A stretch of 39,069 nt of DNA from M55B144 sp964550615 (GTDB lineage: Bacteria > Bipolaricaulota > Bipolaricaulia > UBA7950 > UBA9294), in the NCBI GenBank assembly GCA_964550615.1, contig CAZKAB010000017.1, positions 1 through 39,069 on the forward strand, read 5' to 3'. A model generated the notes under the pieces. The model had not been told where the DNA came from, did no database searches, and saw nothing but the letters and a program-made list of their open reading frames with translations. Numbering within the stretch: the first letter of the stretch is position 1; every line of letters begins with the position of its first letter. The translations under genes were made by a program, and so were the position numbers. Below are positions 32,635-39,069 of this stretch, in pieces.

Positions 32635-34976
32635 CAATCTGTCCTTTCTGTGTGAATTGCGGTGTAAACCCGCTCCGCCGTAAGCGGCAGGGTGTGGAAG
32701 TCGACGCCGATGGCGTCGACCAGGGCATTGGCGATTGCGGACGGGACCGAGATCATCGGATGCTCGGCCATCCCACGTGCGCCGTAAGGGCCGTTCGGCT
32801 GTGGCGTCTCGACGAAGATCTGCCTTGTGTGAATAGGGATGTCTTTGGCCGTTGGAATCTTGTGATCGGTGAAAGAGCCGTTCTGCAGGTGGCCGTCGCG
32901 GTTGAAGATCAGACCCTCGAACAGCGCAGACCCGATGCCCTGTACCACTCCGCCGATCACCTGTTCGCGTGCCAGCTTCGGGTTCAGCACCTTGCCCGCG
33001 TCAAGAGCGGTGGCGATATTCACGATCTCGATCTCGCCGGTCTCTGTGTCCACTTCAACTTCTACGCCATGTGCGCCATACGTCCAGAACTGTGCTGGCA
33101 GCCCCTGTCCGGTCTCCGGATCGAGGTTGGTCAGTCCCTGCGCGATATAGCGGCCATGGCCGACAATCGGACCGCCGATTGAATTACCGTTTCCGAACGT
33201 GTATCCAAGCGCCAACCGATCGTAAGGCAGCCGACGATTTGGGTCACTTTCTACGTACGCTTCGCCGTTCTCGCACGCGATCTGCTCAGGCGCGGCGCGC
33301 AGCGCAATCGCCGCCGTCTCGCGTACTTGGCGGAGACAATCCTGCGCCGCCGCGATCGTAGCATTTCCGCCCATGAACGCAAACCGGCTGGCGACCGTCT
33401 GCCAGTCGTACGGAGAGAACGCGGTGTCGCATTCCCATGTTATGTGCACCTTGTCGATTTCAATGCGAAGCTCGTCGGCTGCGATCTGGCGCAGGGTCGT
33501 GTACGTTCCCTGGCCCATATCTACGCCGGAGATGAGAATGTCGGCCGAGCCGTCACCGTTCAGCTTGATGATCGCCGAACATGATGTGTAGGAGGGCATT
33601 GCCGGCGCCTTATGCAATACCGCAATTCCCTTGCCGCGCGCCTTGCCCTTCTCCGCCGGCGCACTCGGGGTTCCCCAATCGATTGCTTCCGCGACTGCCT
33701 GCAGGCACAAATCCGGGCGACCGTGTCCGGCTGTGATCGTCTCGCCGGTAATCGTCTTGTCGCCCTCGCGCAGCAGATTGTTCATGCGGAACTCGTACGG
33801 ATCGATCCCCAGTCGACGTGCGGCGAGTTCGATTGCCCTCTCCACGCCCCACAGCACCTCCAGGTGGCCGAAGCCGCGGTAAGCGGTGCCGAACACTTTG
33901 TTCGTATATACGACGAAAGAATCGATGAAGCAGTTTGGCACGCAGTAAGGTCCGGCGCCGGCGTAAGCGGCTGCACGGCCGATGTTCACTCCGTAGTCGG
34001 CATATGCGCCGGCGTCCCACACATACGTCGCTTTGAACGCCTTAATCTTGCCGTCTTTCGTGACACCGAGAGTGATCTCGGTATGCAGTCCTTGGCGCGA
34101 TGGGAGCGTGCCGAATTCCTCCTCGCGCGTGGCCACAATCTTCACCGGTCGGCCGCCGGACGCACGCGATAGGCAACAAGCGAGGGGTTCGAGATGAATC
34201 CCCGCCTTGCCGCCGAATCCTCCGCCGATATACGGGACGTGCACGCGGATATTCGACTGAGGCAGGCCAAGGCTGTGGCTCAACAGGTCGCGCACGGTGT
34301 AAGGCGATTGAGCCGATGTGTGCACCTCCATCCGGTCGCCGGGAAGCGCCTGCGCGATCACGGCATGCGTCTCCATCGGCACGTGTGGCGCCGGGGGGTT
34401 GTAGAAGTGTTCGTTCACCACCAGATCGGATTCGGCGAGCGCGTCATCTACGTTCCCCTTACGAATCTTCTGATGGTGGGCGATGTTTGTGTGCGGCTTT
34501 GGGGCGAAGACTCCCTTCATGTATGAATAGGTATGCAAATCCTCATGCACGAGCGGCGCATCCGGCTTGATCGCATTGCGCGGATCGAGAACCGGAGAAA
34601 CGGGCTCGTATTCGACCCGTATCAACTCACATGCCGCGCGCGCCGTCTCCAGCGTATCCGCGGCGACCGCGGCGACCGGCTCTCCCTGATAGCGCACCTG
34701 GCCGCGGGCAAGGATCAGCTTGTCCTGTACATACAGGCCGAGGCGATAGGGGAGATCTTCCCCGACGAGAACGGCGCGTACGCCCGGAAGATTCCGCGCC
34801 GTCTCAGTGTCGATGCGCTTGATGCGGGCGGCCGCGTGCGGCGACTTCAACGTGGCGGCGTGGATCATGCCCGCAAGATGCATGTCGTGCACGTACATCG
34901 CTCTTCCCGTTACCTTGGGAAGAGCATCCTCGCGCGCGACCGGCTGTCCGACGTACTTGTGCTTGCCATCGCTCAT
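32634..34976 (-). CDS. Molybdenum hydroxylase large (Mo-binding) subunit, xanthine-dehydrogenase family
   Basis: 780 aa. It is the molybdopterin-cytosine-dinucleotide subunit of an XDH-type enzyme that hydroxylates heterocycles or aldehydes. Motifs in order: AREDALPKVTGRAMYVHDM, GEPVAAVAA, PHVPMETHAVIA, GGGFGGKAG, TAYRGFGHLE (with the Arg that orients substrate in XDH), SGVDMGQGTYT, ALDAGKVLNP and the C-terminal YGARGMAEHP, whose Glu is the catalytic base. The usual GE is AE in this last motif. XDH, nicotinate, purine or other N-heterocycle hydroxylases cannot be told apart by eye. Overlaps of 4 bp upstream and 1 bp downstream tie it into the operon. Confidence 0.92.
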   Translation of the reverse strand: MSDGKHKYVGQPVAREDALPKVTGRAMYVHDMHLAGMIHAATLKSPHAAARIKRIDTETARNLPGVRAVLVGEDLPYRLGLYVQDKLILARGQVRYQGEPVAAVAADTLETARAACELIRVEYEPVSPVLDPRNAIKPDAPLVHEDLHTYSYMKGVFAPKPHTNIAHHQKIRKGNVDDALAESDLVVNEHFYNPPAPHVPMETHAVIAQALPGDRMEVHTSAQSPYTVRDLLSHSLGLPQSNIRVHVPYIGGGFGGKAGIHLEPLACCLSRASGGRPVKIVATREEEFGTLPSRQGLHTEITLGVTKDGKIKAFKATYVWDAGAYADYGVNIGRAAAYAGAGPYCVPNCFIDSFVVYTNKVFGTAYRGFGHLEVLWGVERAIELAARRLGIDPYEFRMNNLLREGDKTITGETITAGHGRPDLCLQAVAEAIDWGTPSAPAEKGKARGKGIAVLHKAPAMPSYTSCSAIIKLNGDGSADILISGVDMGQGTYTTLRQIAADELRIEIDKVHITWECDTAFSPYDWQTVASRFAFMGGNATIAAAQDCLRQVRETAAIALRAAPEQIACENGEAYVESDPNRRLPYDRLALGYTFGNGNSIGGPIVGHGRYIAQGLTNLDPETGQGLPAQFWTYGAHGVEVEVDTETGEIEIVNIATALDAGKVLNPKLAREQVIGGVVQGIGSALFEGLIFNRDGHLQNGSFTDHKIPTAKDIPIHTRQIFVETPQPNGPYGARGMAEHPMISVPSAIANALVDAIGVDFHTLPLTAERVYTAIHTERTD

Positions 34977-35464
34977 TGTCTCGTCACCGCCTCTCTCTTC
35001 GCCGCCATGCGCACAGCGTTGATGATCGCCTCGTAACCGGTGCAGCGGCAGAGGTTGCCCGCCACGGCCTCTTTGATCTCTTCATCGCTCGGATTGGGAT
35101 TGCGCGCAAGAAGAGCGCGGGCGGACATGATCATTCCCGGTGTGCAGAAGCCGCACTGAATCGCCCCGGCGTCGATGAACGACTGTTGCAGTACGGAGAG
35201 GGATGCGGCGCTCGCCTCCCCCTCCACTGTTCGAACCTCTTTCCCGTCCGTTTCTGCTGCAAGAATGAGGCAGGCGTTGACCGGGCGGTCGCCGAGAATG
35301 ACCGTGCATGCCCCGCATTCCCCGGCGCCACAACCTTCCTTCGTTCCGGTGAGATAGAGCCGGTCGCGCAGCAGTTCCAGCAGTGTCATTCCCGCGGGGA
35401 CAGACAACGTTTCAAGCTCTCCGTTTACGGTGACCGCTATGTCGTGAAGCTTCGCCACGATCAC
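34973..35464 (-). CDS. Molybdenum hydroxylase 2Fe-2S subunit
   Basis: 163 aa with a GTG start at 35464 overlapping the FAD-subunit stop by 3 bp or so. The plant-ferredoxin-type cluster is bound by the cysteines of TKEGCGAGECGACTV and NACLI (residues 45-65). The second, helical cluster domain has QCGFCTPGMIM and NLCRCTGYEAII (about 103-148). All eight cluster cysteines are present. It passes electrons from the Mo site to FAD. The order FAD, 2Fe-2S, Mo subunit is a usual arrangement for three-part enzymes. Confidence 0.95.
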   Translation of the reverse strand: MIVAKLHDIAVTVNGELETLSVPAGMTLLELLRDRLYLTGTKEGCGAGECGACTVILGDRPVNACLILAAETDGKEVRTVEGEASAASLSVLQQSFIDAGAIQCGFCTPGMIMSARALLARNPNPSDEEIKEAVAGNLCRCTGYEAIINAVRMAAKREAVTRQ

Positions 35465-36318
35465 TCGCCTCCTTCTCTTTCCACTAACATTGTCAGGAGC
35501 CGTCTCAGGAATACAGGAATGAGGCCGCGCCGATACGCCGCCGATCCGCGTAAGTCGTCGATCGGCCTGATCGCGTCCTGCGCTATCTTATCGATCCGCG
35601 CCACCAGTTCGTCGATCGGCGCACTGCAATCGATCGGCGAATCGATCGAAAGGAGAATCGGTGTTACGGCACAGCTTCCGATTGCGACACGTAACGCCCC
35701 GCTTTCCTGATCGAGGCTTCCCGCCATGTTGATCACCGCAAGGTCGTGTCCGCGCACCCGCTGTTTCTTGATAAACGCGCTCCTCATATGCTTCGCGTGC
35801 GAGGGAAGCATAATGGACGTGATCATCTCATCAGCGGCGAGCGAATTCTTCTTAACACCGAGGAACAACTCGGAGATCGGGATATCTCGCCCTCCTGCCT
35901 TCCCCTGCACGGCGACGTGCGCGTCGAGCACGAGGAGGGCGGGCGCGGTGTCAGCGGCCGGAGAGGCGTTGGCGACATTCCCAGCGAGCGTAGCGCGATT
36001 TCTTACCTGATAAGACCCCACGCTCAGCGCGGCCTGCGCGAGGGCGGTACATCTCTCGGCGATCGCCGCGTTCTCACCGATTACATTTAGCGGAACGCAT
36101 GCGCCGATCGTGGCATCGGGCGCGTCGACGGTAAGCTTACCCAGCGGTTCGATGCCTTTGATATCGACGAGCAGATCGGGAGACACGCCGTTGTTTCTGA
36201 TGTTAACAAGAAGGTCGGTCCCACCGGCGAAAACCCTCGCTCTTCCCTCGTGTTCGGCGAGAAGATCGCATCCCTCCTTTACTGAACCAACGCGCACATA
36301 GTCAAATACGCCGATCAT
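35461..36318 (-). CDS. Molybdenum hydroxylase FAD-binding subunit
   Basis: 285 aa from the ATG at 36318, preceded by AAAGGAG. A longer frame upstream to 36399 lacks a ribosome site. FAD-binding motifs are ARVFAGGTDLLVNIR (about 26-40) and the loop VGSYQVRNRATLAGNVANASPAADT (about 100-124), typical of the CODH/XDH medium subunit. The C-terminal domain (about 180-285) covers the flavin. It hands electrons to NAD or another acceptor. It is the first gene of the coupled XDH-fdrA-DUF1116 operon, with a good promoter about 115 bp upstream. Confidence 0.94.
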   Translation of the reverse strand: MIGVFDYVRVGSVKEGCDLLAEHEGRARVFAGGTDLLVNIRNNGVSPDLLVDIKGIEPLGKLTVDAPDATIGACVPLNVIGENAAIAERCTALAQAALSVGSYQVRNRATLAGNVANASPAADTAPALLVLDAHVAVQGKAGGRDIPISELFLGVKKNSLAADEMITSIMLPSHAKHMRSAFIKKQRVRGHDLAVINMAGSLDQESGALRVAIGSCAVTPILLSIDSPIDCSAPIDELVARIDKIAQDAIRPIDDLRGSAAYRRGLIPVFLRRLLTMLVEREGGE

Positions 36319-36426
36319 TTCTTCTCCTTTCGTAGCGGGGTGCAAACACAATCGACCCAACACTGCCCGAAAAAAGCGGATGCCACTCGTGGCTGACAAG
36401 AGCGGCGGGCTGCATCGAACTGATCG
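36319..36426 (-). other. Long leader of the Mo-hydroxylase operon
   Basis: About 108 nt lie between the predicted transcription start (near 36426) and the FAD-subunit ATG. On the minus strand it contains GCCAC-GA-GTGGC (about 36391-36402) followed shortly by CCGCTTTTTT, a terminator-like combination. Attenuation is conceivable, but no known riboswitch is recognised. Confidence 0.35.
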
Positions 36427-36432
36427 ATAACC

Positions 36433-36461
36433 ATCATAGTGAGAGGGGTTTGGATCGTCAA
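36433..36461 (-). promoter_or_regulatory. Promoter of the Mo-hydroxylase/fdrA operon
   Basis: On the minus strand TTGACG (36461-36456), exactly 17 bp, TATGAT (36438-36433); each box matches 5 of 6 consensus bases. Confidence 0.7.
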
Positions 36462-36524
36462 GACGCGATACGCCTCATGAAGATGGCGGAATCTCCTGCC
36501 GGACGTACGTAGGGCCGCGACCCT

Positions 36525-37187
36525 CTACCACTTGGAGTCGCACTCAAAACCGAGCGCCGCTAGCAGTTCATCGATCCCGCTCCCATGTTTGGCATCGGCG
36601 AACACGATCCTACCGTGCGGATTGATGCGGGCATAATCGGCGGACATGGTCTCGGTCTTCACACCGGTAGCGGCGGCGAGATCGATCTTGTTCACCACTA
36701 CCAAGTCCGTTTGCGTGAAGATGCGTGGATACTTACGCATTGCACCTCCACCTGACGTAGCGGCGATAACGACTATCTCGTCTCCCGTCCCGAGTGGATA
36801 GTCAACCGGCGAGATGATTCCGGGGACGTTCTCCACGAACAACACGTTAATGCCGGCAAGGTCGAGGGCGAGCAGGGCGCGGTTCAGGCCCGTTGCGTCG
36901 ATATGGCCGTCCTCTCCGGTTGTGAGGTTGATCGATCGGGCACCGGTCTCCAGAAAGCGTTGATGATCCTCATCCCCGACCGCTGCCGCCGCAATCGCGG
37001 CCACTTTGACACCGCACGGGATGAAGCGTTCGATCAGCCGCACAATGAGGCTTGTCTTTCCGACGCCCACAGGCCCCATCACGTTTATTGCACGTACTTG
37101 CCGCGTTTTGAGCAGGCGATAGTTCTCATCCGCGAGTTTGAGCTGTCGCGCCAAAACGTCATCAGTGTTGTACTGTGTGATCTCCAT
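36525..37187 (-). CDS. HypB/UreG-like GTPase lacking the usual metal-binding cysteines
   Basis: 220 aa from the ATG at 37187 (GGGGGAG upstream). The open frame continuing upstream to 38198 is antisense to adeC and is excluded. GTPase motifs: P-loop GPVGVGKTS (38-46), VENVPG (119-124) in place of the HypB switch/Walker B, and NKID (166-169). Overall order and spacing follow HypB, the nickel-insertion GTPase of hydrogenase maturation. But the HypB metal ligands are altered: GRECHLD reads GEDGHID (Cys to Gly94, His95 kept), and the Cys after the ENV motif is Ser126. No N-terminal CxxCGC is present. Its place next to a Mo hydroxylase suggests a maturation role there instead. It has its own promoter. 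Confidence 0.85.
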   Translation of the reverse strand: MEITQYNTDDVLARQLKLADENYRLLKTRQVRAINVMGPVGVGKTSLIVRLIERFIPCGVKVAAIAAAAVGDEDHQRFLETGARSINLTTGEDGHIDATGLNRALLALDLAGINVLFVENVPGIISPVDYPLGTGDEIVVIAATSGGGAMRKYPRIFTQTDLVVVNKIDLAAATGVKTETMSADYARINPHGRIVFADAKHGSGIDELLAALGFECDSKW

Positions 37188-37211
37188 TACTCCCCCTCTC
37201 CCCAGGAATCG

Positions 37212-37240
37212 ATAATAAGCCCGGCCATGACGCGCTGCAA
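37212..37240 (-). promoter_or_regulatory. Promoter of the HypB-like gene
   Basis: On the minus strand TTGCAG (37240-37235), 17 bp, TATTAT (37217-37212). The start is near 37205, about 18 nt before the ATG. Confidence 0.65.
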
Positions 37241-37252
37241 ACGCGAGAACGT

Positions 37253-37282
37253 TTGGCGAGGACGCGCTATCGGGAGTATTCT
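37253..37282 (+). promoter_or_regulatory. Possible promoter of adeC
   Basis: TTGGCG (37253-37258), 18 bp, TATTCT (37277-37282). If used, transcription begins at or very near the ATG at 37290, giving a leaderless message. This fits the lack of a well-spaced ribosome site there. Confidence 0.35.
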
Positions 37283-37289
37283 TGCTGGT

Positions 37290-38999
37290 ATGAAACCTGA
37301 CATCCGTACCGTCCGCGTCGCACTTGGAAGCGAACCGGCGGACCTTCTTATTCAGAACGCTCGCGTTCTCGACGTCTTCTCCGGAAGCTTCTTCGATGGC
37401 GACGTAGCTGTTGCCGATGGGATCATCACCGGATTCGCCGCCGTTGACGCTGCGGAGAAGGTCGACGTTCGCGGTGCCTGGATCATCCCCGGGCTGATCG
37501 ACGCACACGTGCATATCGAAAGCTCGCAGCTGTCGCCGGTTGAGTTTGCCCGTGCCGTCCTGCCCCACGGCACGACGGCGGTGATCGCCGATCCACACGA
37601 AATCGCGAATGTCTTCGGCGTTGCCGGGATTGAGTACATGCTTGAATCCGCCCGCGATCTTCCGTTGCGGGTGTTCATGATGGCCCCTTCTTGTGTTCCG
37701 GCGACGCATCTTGAGACATCGGGAGCGGAGATCGCCGCGCCCGCGATCGCGCGGATCCTTGCCCTTCCAGGGGTAATTGGACTGGGCGAGGTGATGAATT
37801 TCCCCGGAGTGGTCAACGCTGACACGGGGATGATGGATAAGCTTTCCGCCGCCGCGGGCCGCCCGATCGACGGACATGCGCCCGGACTCTCCGGCCCGGC
37901 GTTGTGGGCCTACGCGCTCTCCGGCCCGGCGAGCGATCATGAGTGCACCGACCTCGACGAAGCGCGGGAGAAACTGAGGGCCGGGATGCACATCCTCATT
38001 CGGGAGGGGACCACGGCGCGCAATCTCGCCGCGCTTCTCCCTCTTCTCTCTCCGACCACGGCGCCGTTCGTCCACTTCTGCACCGACGACTGCCATCCAG
38101 AGACGCTTGAGGTGGACGGTCATATAGATGGTATCGTCGCCAAAGCGATCGCTGCCGGAGTGCCGCCCGAGCTTGCGGTGTCTGCCGCCACGATTCACGC
38201 CGCCCGCGCCTACGGGCTCGACCGGATGGGGGCAATCGCTCCCGGCTACAGAGCGGACATTGTCGTCCTCTCAAATCTTGAGCAGATGAAGGTGAGCAAG
38301 GTCTACGCTGCCGGCCGTCTCGTCGCTGTGGACGGAGTGTGTGTAGCCGAGCTGGCTGCGTCAGAGAAGATCGAAGACGTGAGAGGAAGCATGCACGTGA
38401 ACGTGGAACAGCTGTCGTTCGACATCCCGGCGGAACCGGGAGATGCACGCGTGATTGATGTAATTCGCGATCAAGTGGTCACCGGTGGGGTGCGCCTTGC
38501 GCCCAAGGTCGAAGATGGCCTTGTAGTATCCGATCCGGTCCACGACATCCTCAAGCTTGCCGTGGTTGAACGCCACAGCCGAACCGGGAATGTCGGCCTC
38601 GGCCTCGTACGGGGATTCGAGTTACAGCGTGGTGCGCTTGCGTCGAGCGTGGCGCACGACTCGCACAACATAGTAGTTGTTGGGGCGAGCGATTCCGATA
38701 TGCGCGCGGCGGTTGCCGCGCTGGTGGAGATGGGCGGAGGACAAGTTGTAGTCGATTGCGGACGCGTTGTCGCCTCGTTGCCCCTCCCTATTGCCGGGCT
38801 GATGTCCGAGCGGCCGCTGGCCGAGGTCGCCGCTTGCGGGCGAGAGTTGGACACCGCTGCGCGCGGACTTGGGTGTTCGCTTCCCGCGCCGTTCATGATC
38901 CTCTCATTCCTCGCGCTGCCCGTCATTCCGGCCCTCAAACTGACCGACCGCGGCCTTGTCGACGTGGACAAATTCGAGATCGTCCCGCTGTTCGTCTAA
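37290..38999 (+). CDS. adeC: Adenine deaminase
   Basis: 569 aa from the ATG at 37290 (GGGAG about 13 nt upstream); the open frame upstream to 36903 is antisense to the HypB-like gene. It deaminates adenine to hypoxanthine. The amidohydrolase metal site begins with GLIDAHVHIESSQL (about 66-79), then TTAVIADPHEIANVFG, IDGHAPGL, HECTD and HFCTDDCHPE, as in bacterial AdeC/YicP. The C-terminal adenine-deaminase domain (about 395-569) includes FDIPAEPGDARVI and AHDSHNIVVVG. It is divergent from the HypB-like/Mo-hydroxylase genes, and its product hypoxanthine is a natural substrate for an XDH-type enzyme, so a shared pathway is likely. Confidence 0.95.
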   Translation: MKPDIRTVRVALGSEPADLLIQNARVLDVFSGSFFDGDVAVADGIITGFAAVDAAEKVDVRGAWIIPGLIDAHVHIESSQLSPVEFARAVLPHGTTAVIADPHEIANVFGVAGIEYMLESARDLPLRVFMMAPSCVPATHLETSGAEIAAPAIARILALPGVIGLGEVMNFPGVVNADTGMMDKLSAAAGRPIDGHAPGLSGPALWAYALSGPASDHECTDLDEAREKLRAGMHILIREGTTARNLAALLPLLSPTTAPFVHFCTDDCHPETLEVDGHIDGIVAKAIAAGVPPELAVSAATIHAARAYGLDRMGAIAPGYRADIVVLSNLEQMKVSKVYAAGRLVAVDGVCVAELAASEKIEDVRGSMHVNVEQLSFDIPAEPGDARVIDVIRDQVVTGGVRLAPKVEDGLVVSDPVHDILKLAVVERHSRTGNVGLGLVRGFELQRGALASSVAHDSHNIVVVGASDSDMRAAVAALVEMGGGQVVVDCGRVVASLPLPIAGLMSERPLAEVAACGRELDTAARGLGCSLPAPFMILSFLALPVIPALKLTDRGLVDVDKFEIVPLFV

Positions 39000-39011
39000 C
39001 CTGGAAGTCTT

Positions 39012-39069
39012 GTAGCGTCGTCCCCCTGTGGGCGACGTTGGCGTCAGGGGCCTGTCCGGCAGGACAGGC
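39012..39069. repeat. Hairpin pair, copy 2 of a dispersed repeat
   Basis: A hairpin starting GTAGCGTC and ending GGGCGAC (about 39012-39036) is followed by GCCTGTCC-GGCA-GGACAGGC (39050-39069), an 8-bp perfect stem. It starts 12 bp after adeC and may act as its terminator. Copy 1 lies at 29568-29631. Confidence 0.55.

Noticed and set aside
37188..38198. N-terminal extension of the HypB-like protein (337 residues)
   Set aside because: It is antisense to adeC, rich in Arg and Gly with no fold-like pattern, and a good promoter and ribosome site lie just before 37187.
1..39069. CRISPR array or insertion sequence
   Set aside because: No regularly spaced direct repeats and no transposase or integrase gene were found; the 14-bp and 21-bp repeats have only two or so copies and no spacers.

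Overview
The window is a stretch of bacterial chromosome of moderately high G+C. Most genes have Shine-Dalgarno sites, and several promoters match the sigma-70 pattern (TTGnnn, 16-18 bp, TAnnnT). Two 100-N gaps of placeholder size suggest a scaffolded draft or metagenomic assembly. Peptidoglycan precursor genes (murE, alr, glmS), gyrB and folE mark it as bacterial. A tungsten/molybdenum aldehyde:ferredoxin oxidoreductase-family enzyme, a three-subunit molybdenum hydroxylase and an FdrA-type carbamoyltransferase cluster point to anaerobic or fermentative life. I cannot fix the phylum from sequence alone; a deep-branching candidate phylum such as Bipolaricaulota is only a guess.

Layout. 1-430: four tRNA genes (His, Arg, Gly, Pro) on the minus strand. 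437-6492: HtrA protease, an MnmA/ThiI-like PP-loop ATPase, FolE, and an alr-DUF5693 pair. 6658-8814: AOR-family oxidoreductase. 8815-9630: noncoding, with quasi-repetitive spacer DNA, a 100-N gap and a clear gyrB promoter. 9631-16082: gyrB, an exported protein, a membrane-anchored methyltransferase coupled to a divergent murE, an anchored exported protein, and two tandem DUF3795 cysteine-rich proteins. 16291-18511: a three-gene operon of a GNAT-like protein, a thiolase-fold protein lacking the nucleophilic cysteine, and a DUF35 zinc-ribbon/OB-fold partner. 18512-19203: spacer DNA ending in a promoter overlapped by 14-bp repeats. 19204-21518: PadR regulator plus ABC-2 type exporter. 21667-24516: exported protein and glmS. 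24965-25204: small ribbon-helix-helix protein.

25221-38999 looks like a dedicated catabolic locus, nearly all on the minus strand. Adenine deaminase (plus strand) diverges from a HypB-like GTPase. Next comes a translationally coupled operon of Mo-hydroxylase FAD, 2Fe-2S and Mo subunits, then FdrA, then a DUF1116 protein. These are followed by a metal-dependent cyclase-family hydrolase and two DUF2877 paralogues. FdrA, DUF1116 and DUF2877 correspond to the three families of the E. coli oxamate carbamoyltransferase (FdrA/YlbE/YlbF) of anaerobic allantoin use. Together with AdeC and a xanthine-dehydrogenase-type enzyme they suggest conversion of purines or a related N-heterocycle to a carbamoylated product and then carbamoyl phosphate. 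The usual allantoinase, allantoate hydrolase, carbamate kinase and transporter genes are not in the window, and the cyclase-family enzyme is a candidate replacement ring-opening or amide-hydrolysing step. This locus, the HypB-like protein without the usual metal-binding cysteines, and the Cys-less thiolase are the most novel items.
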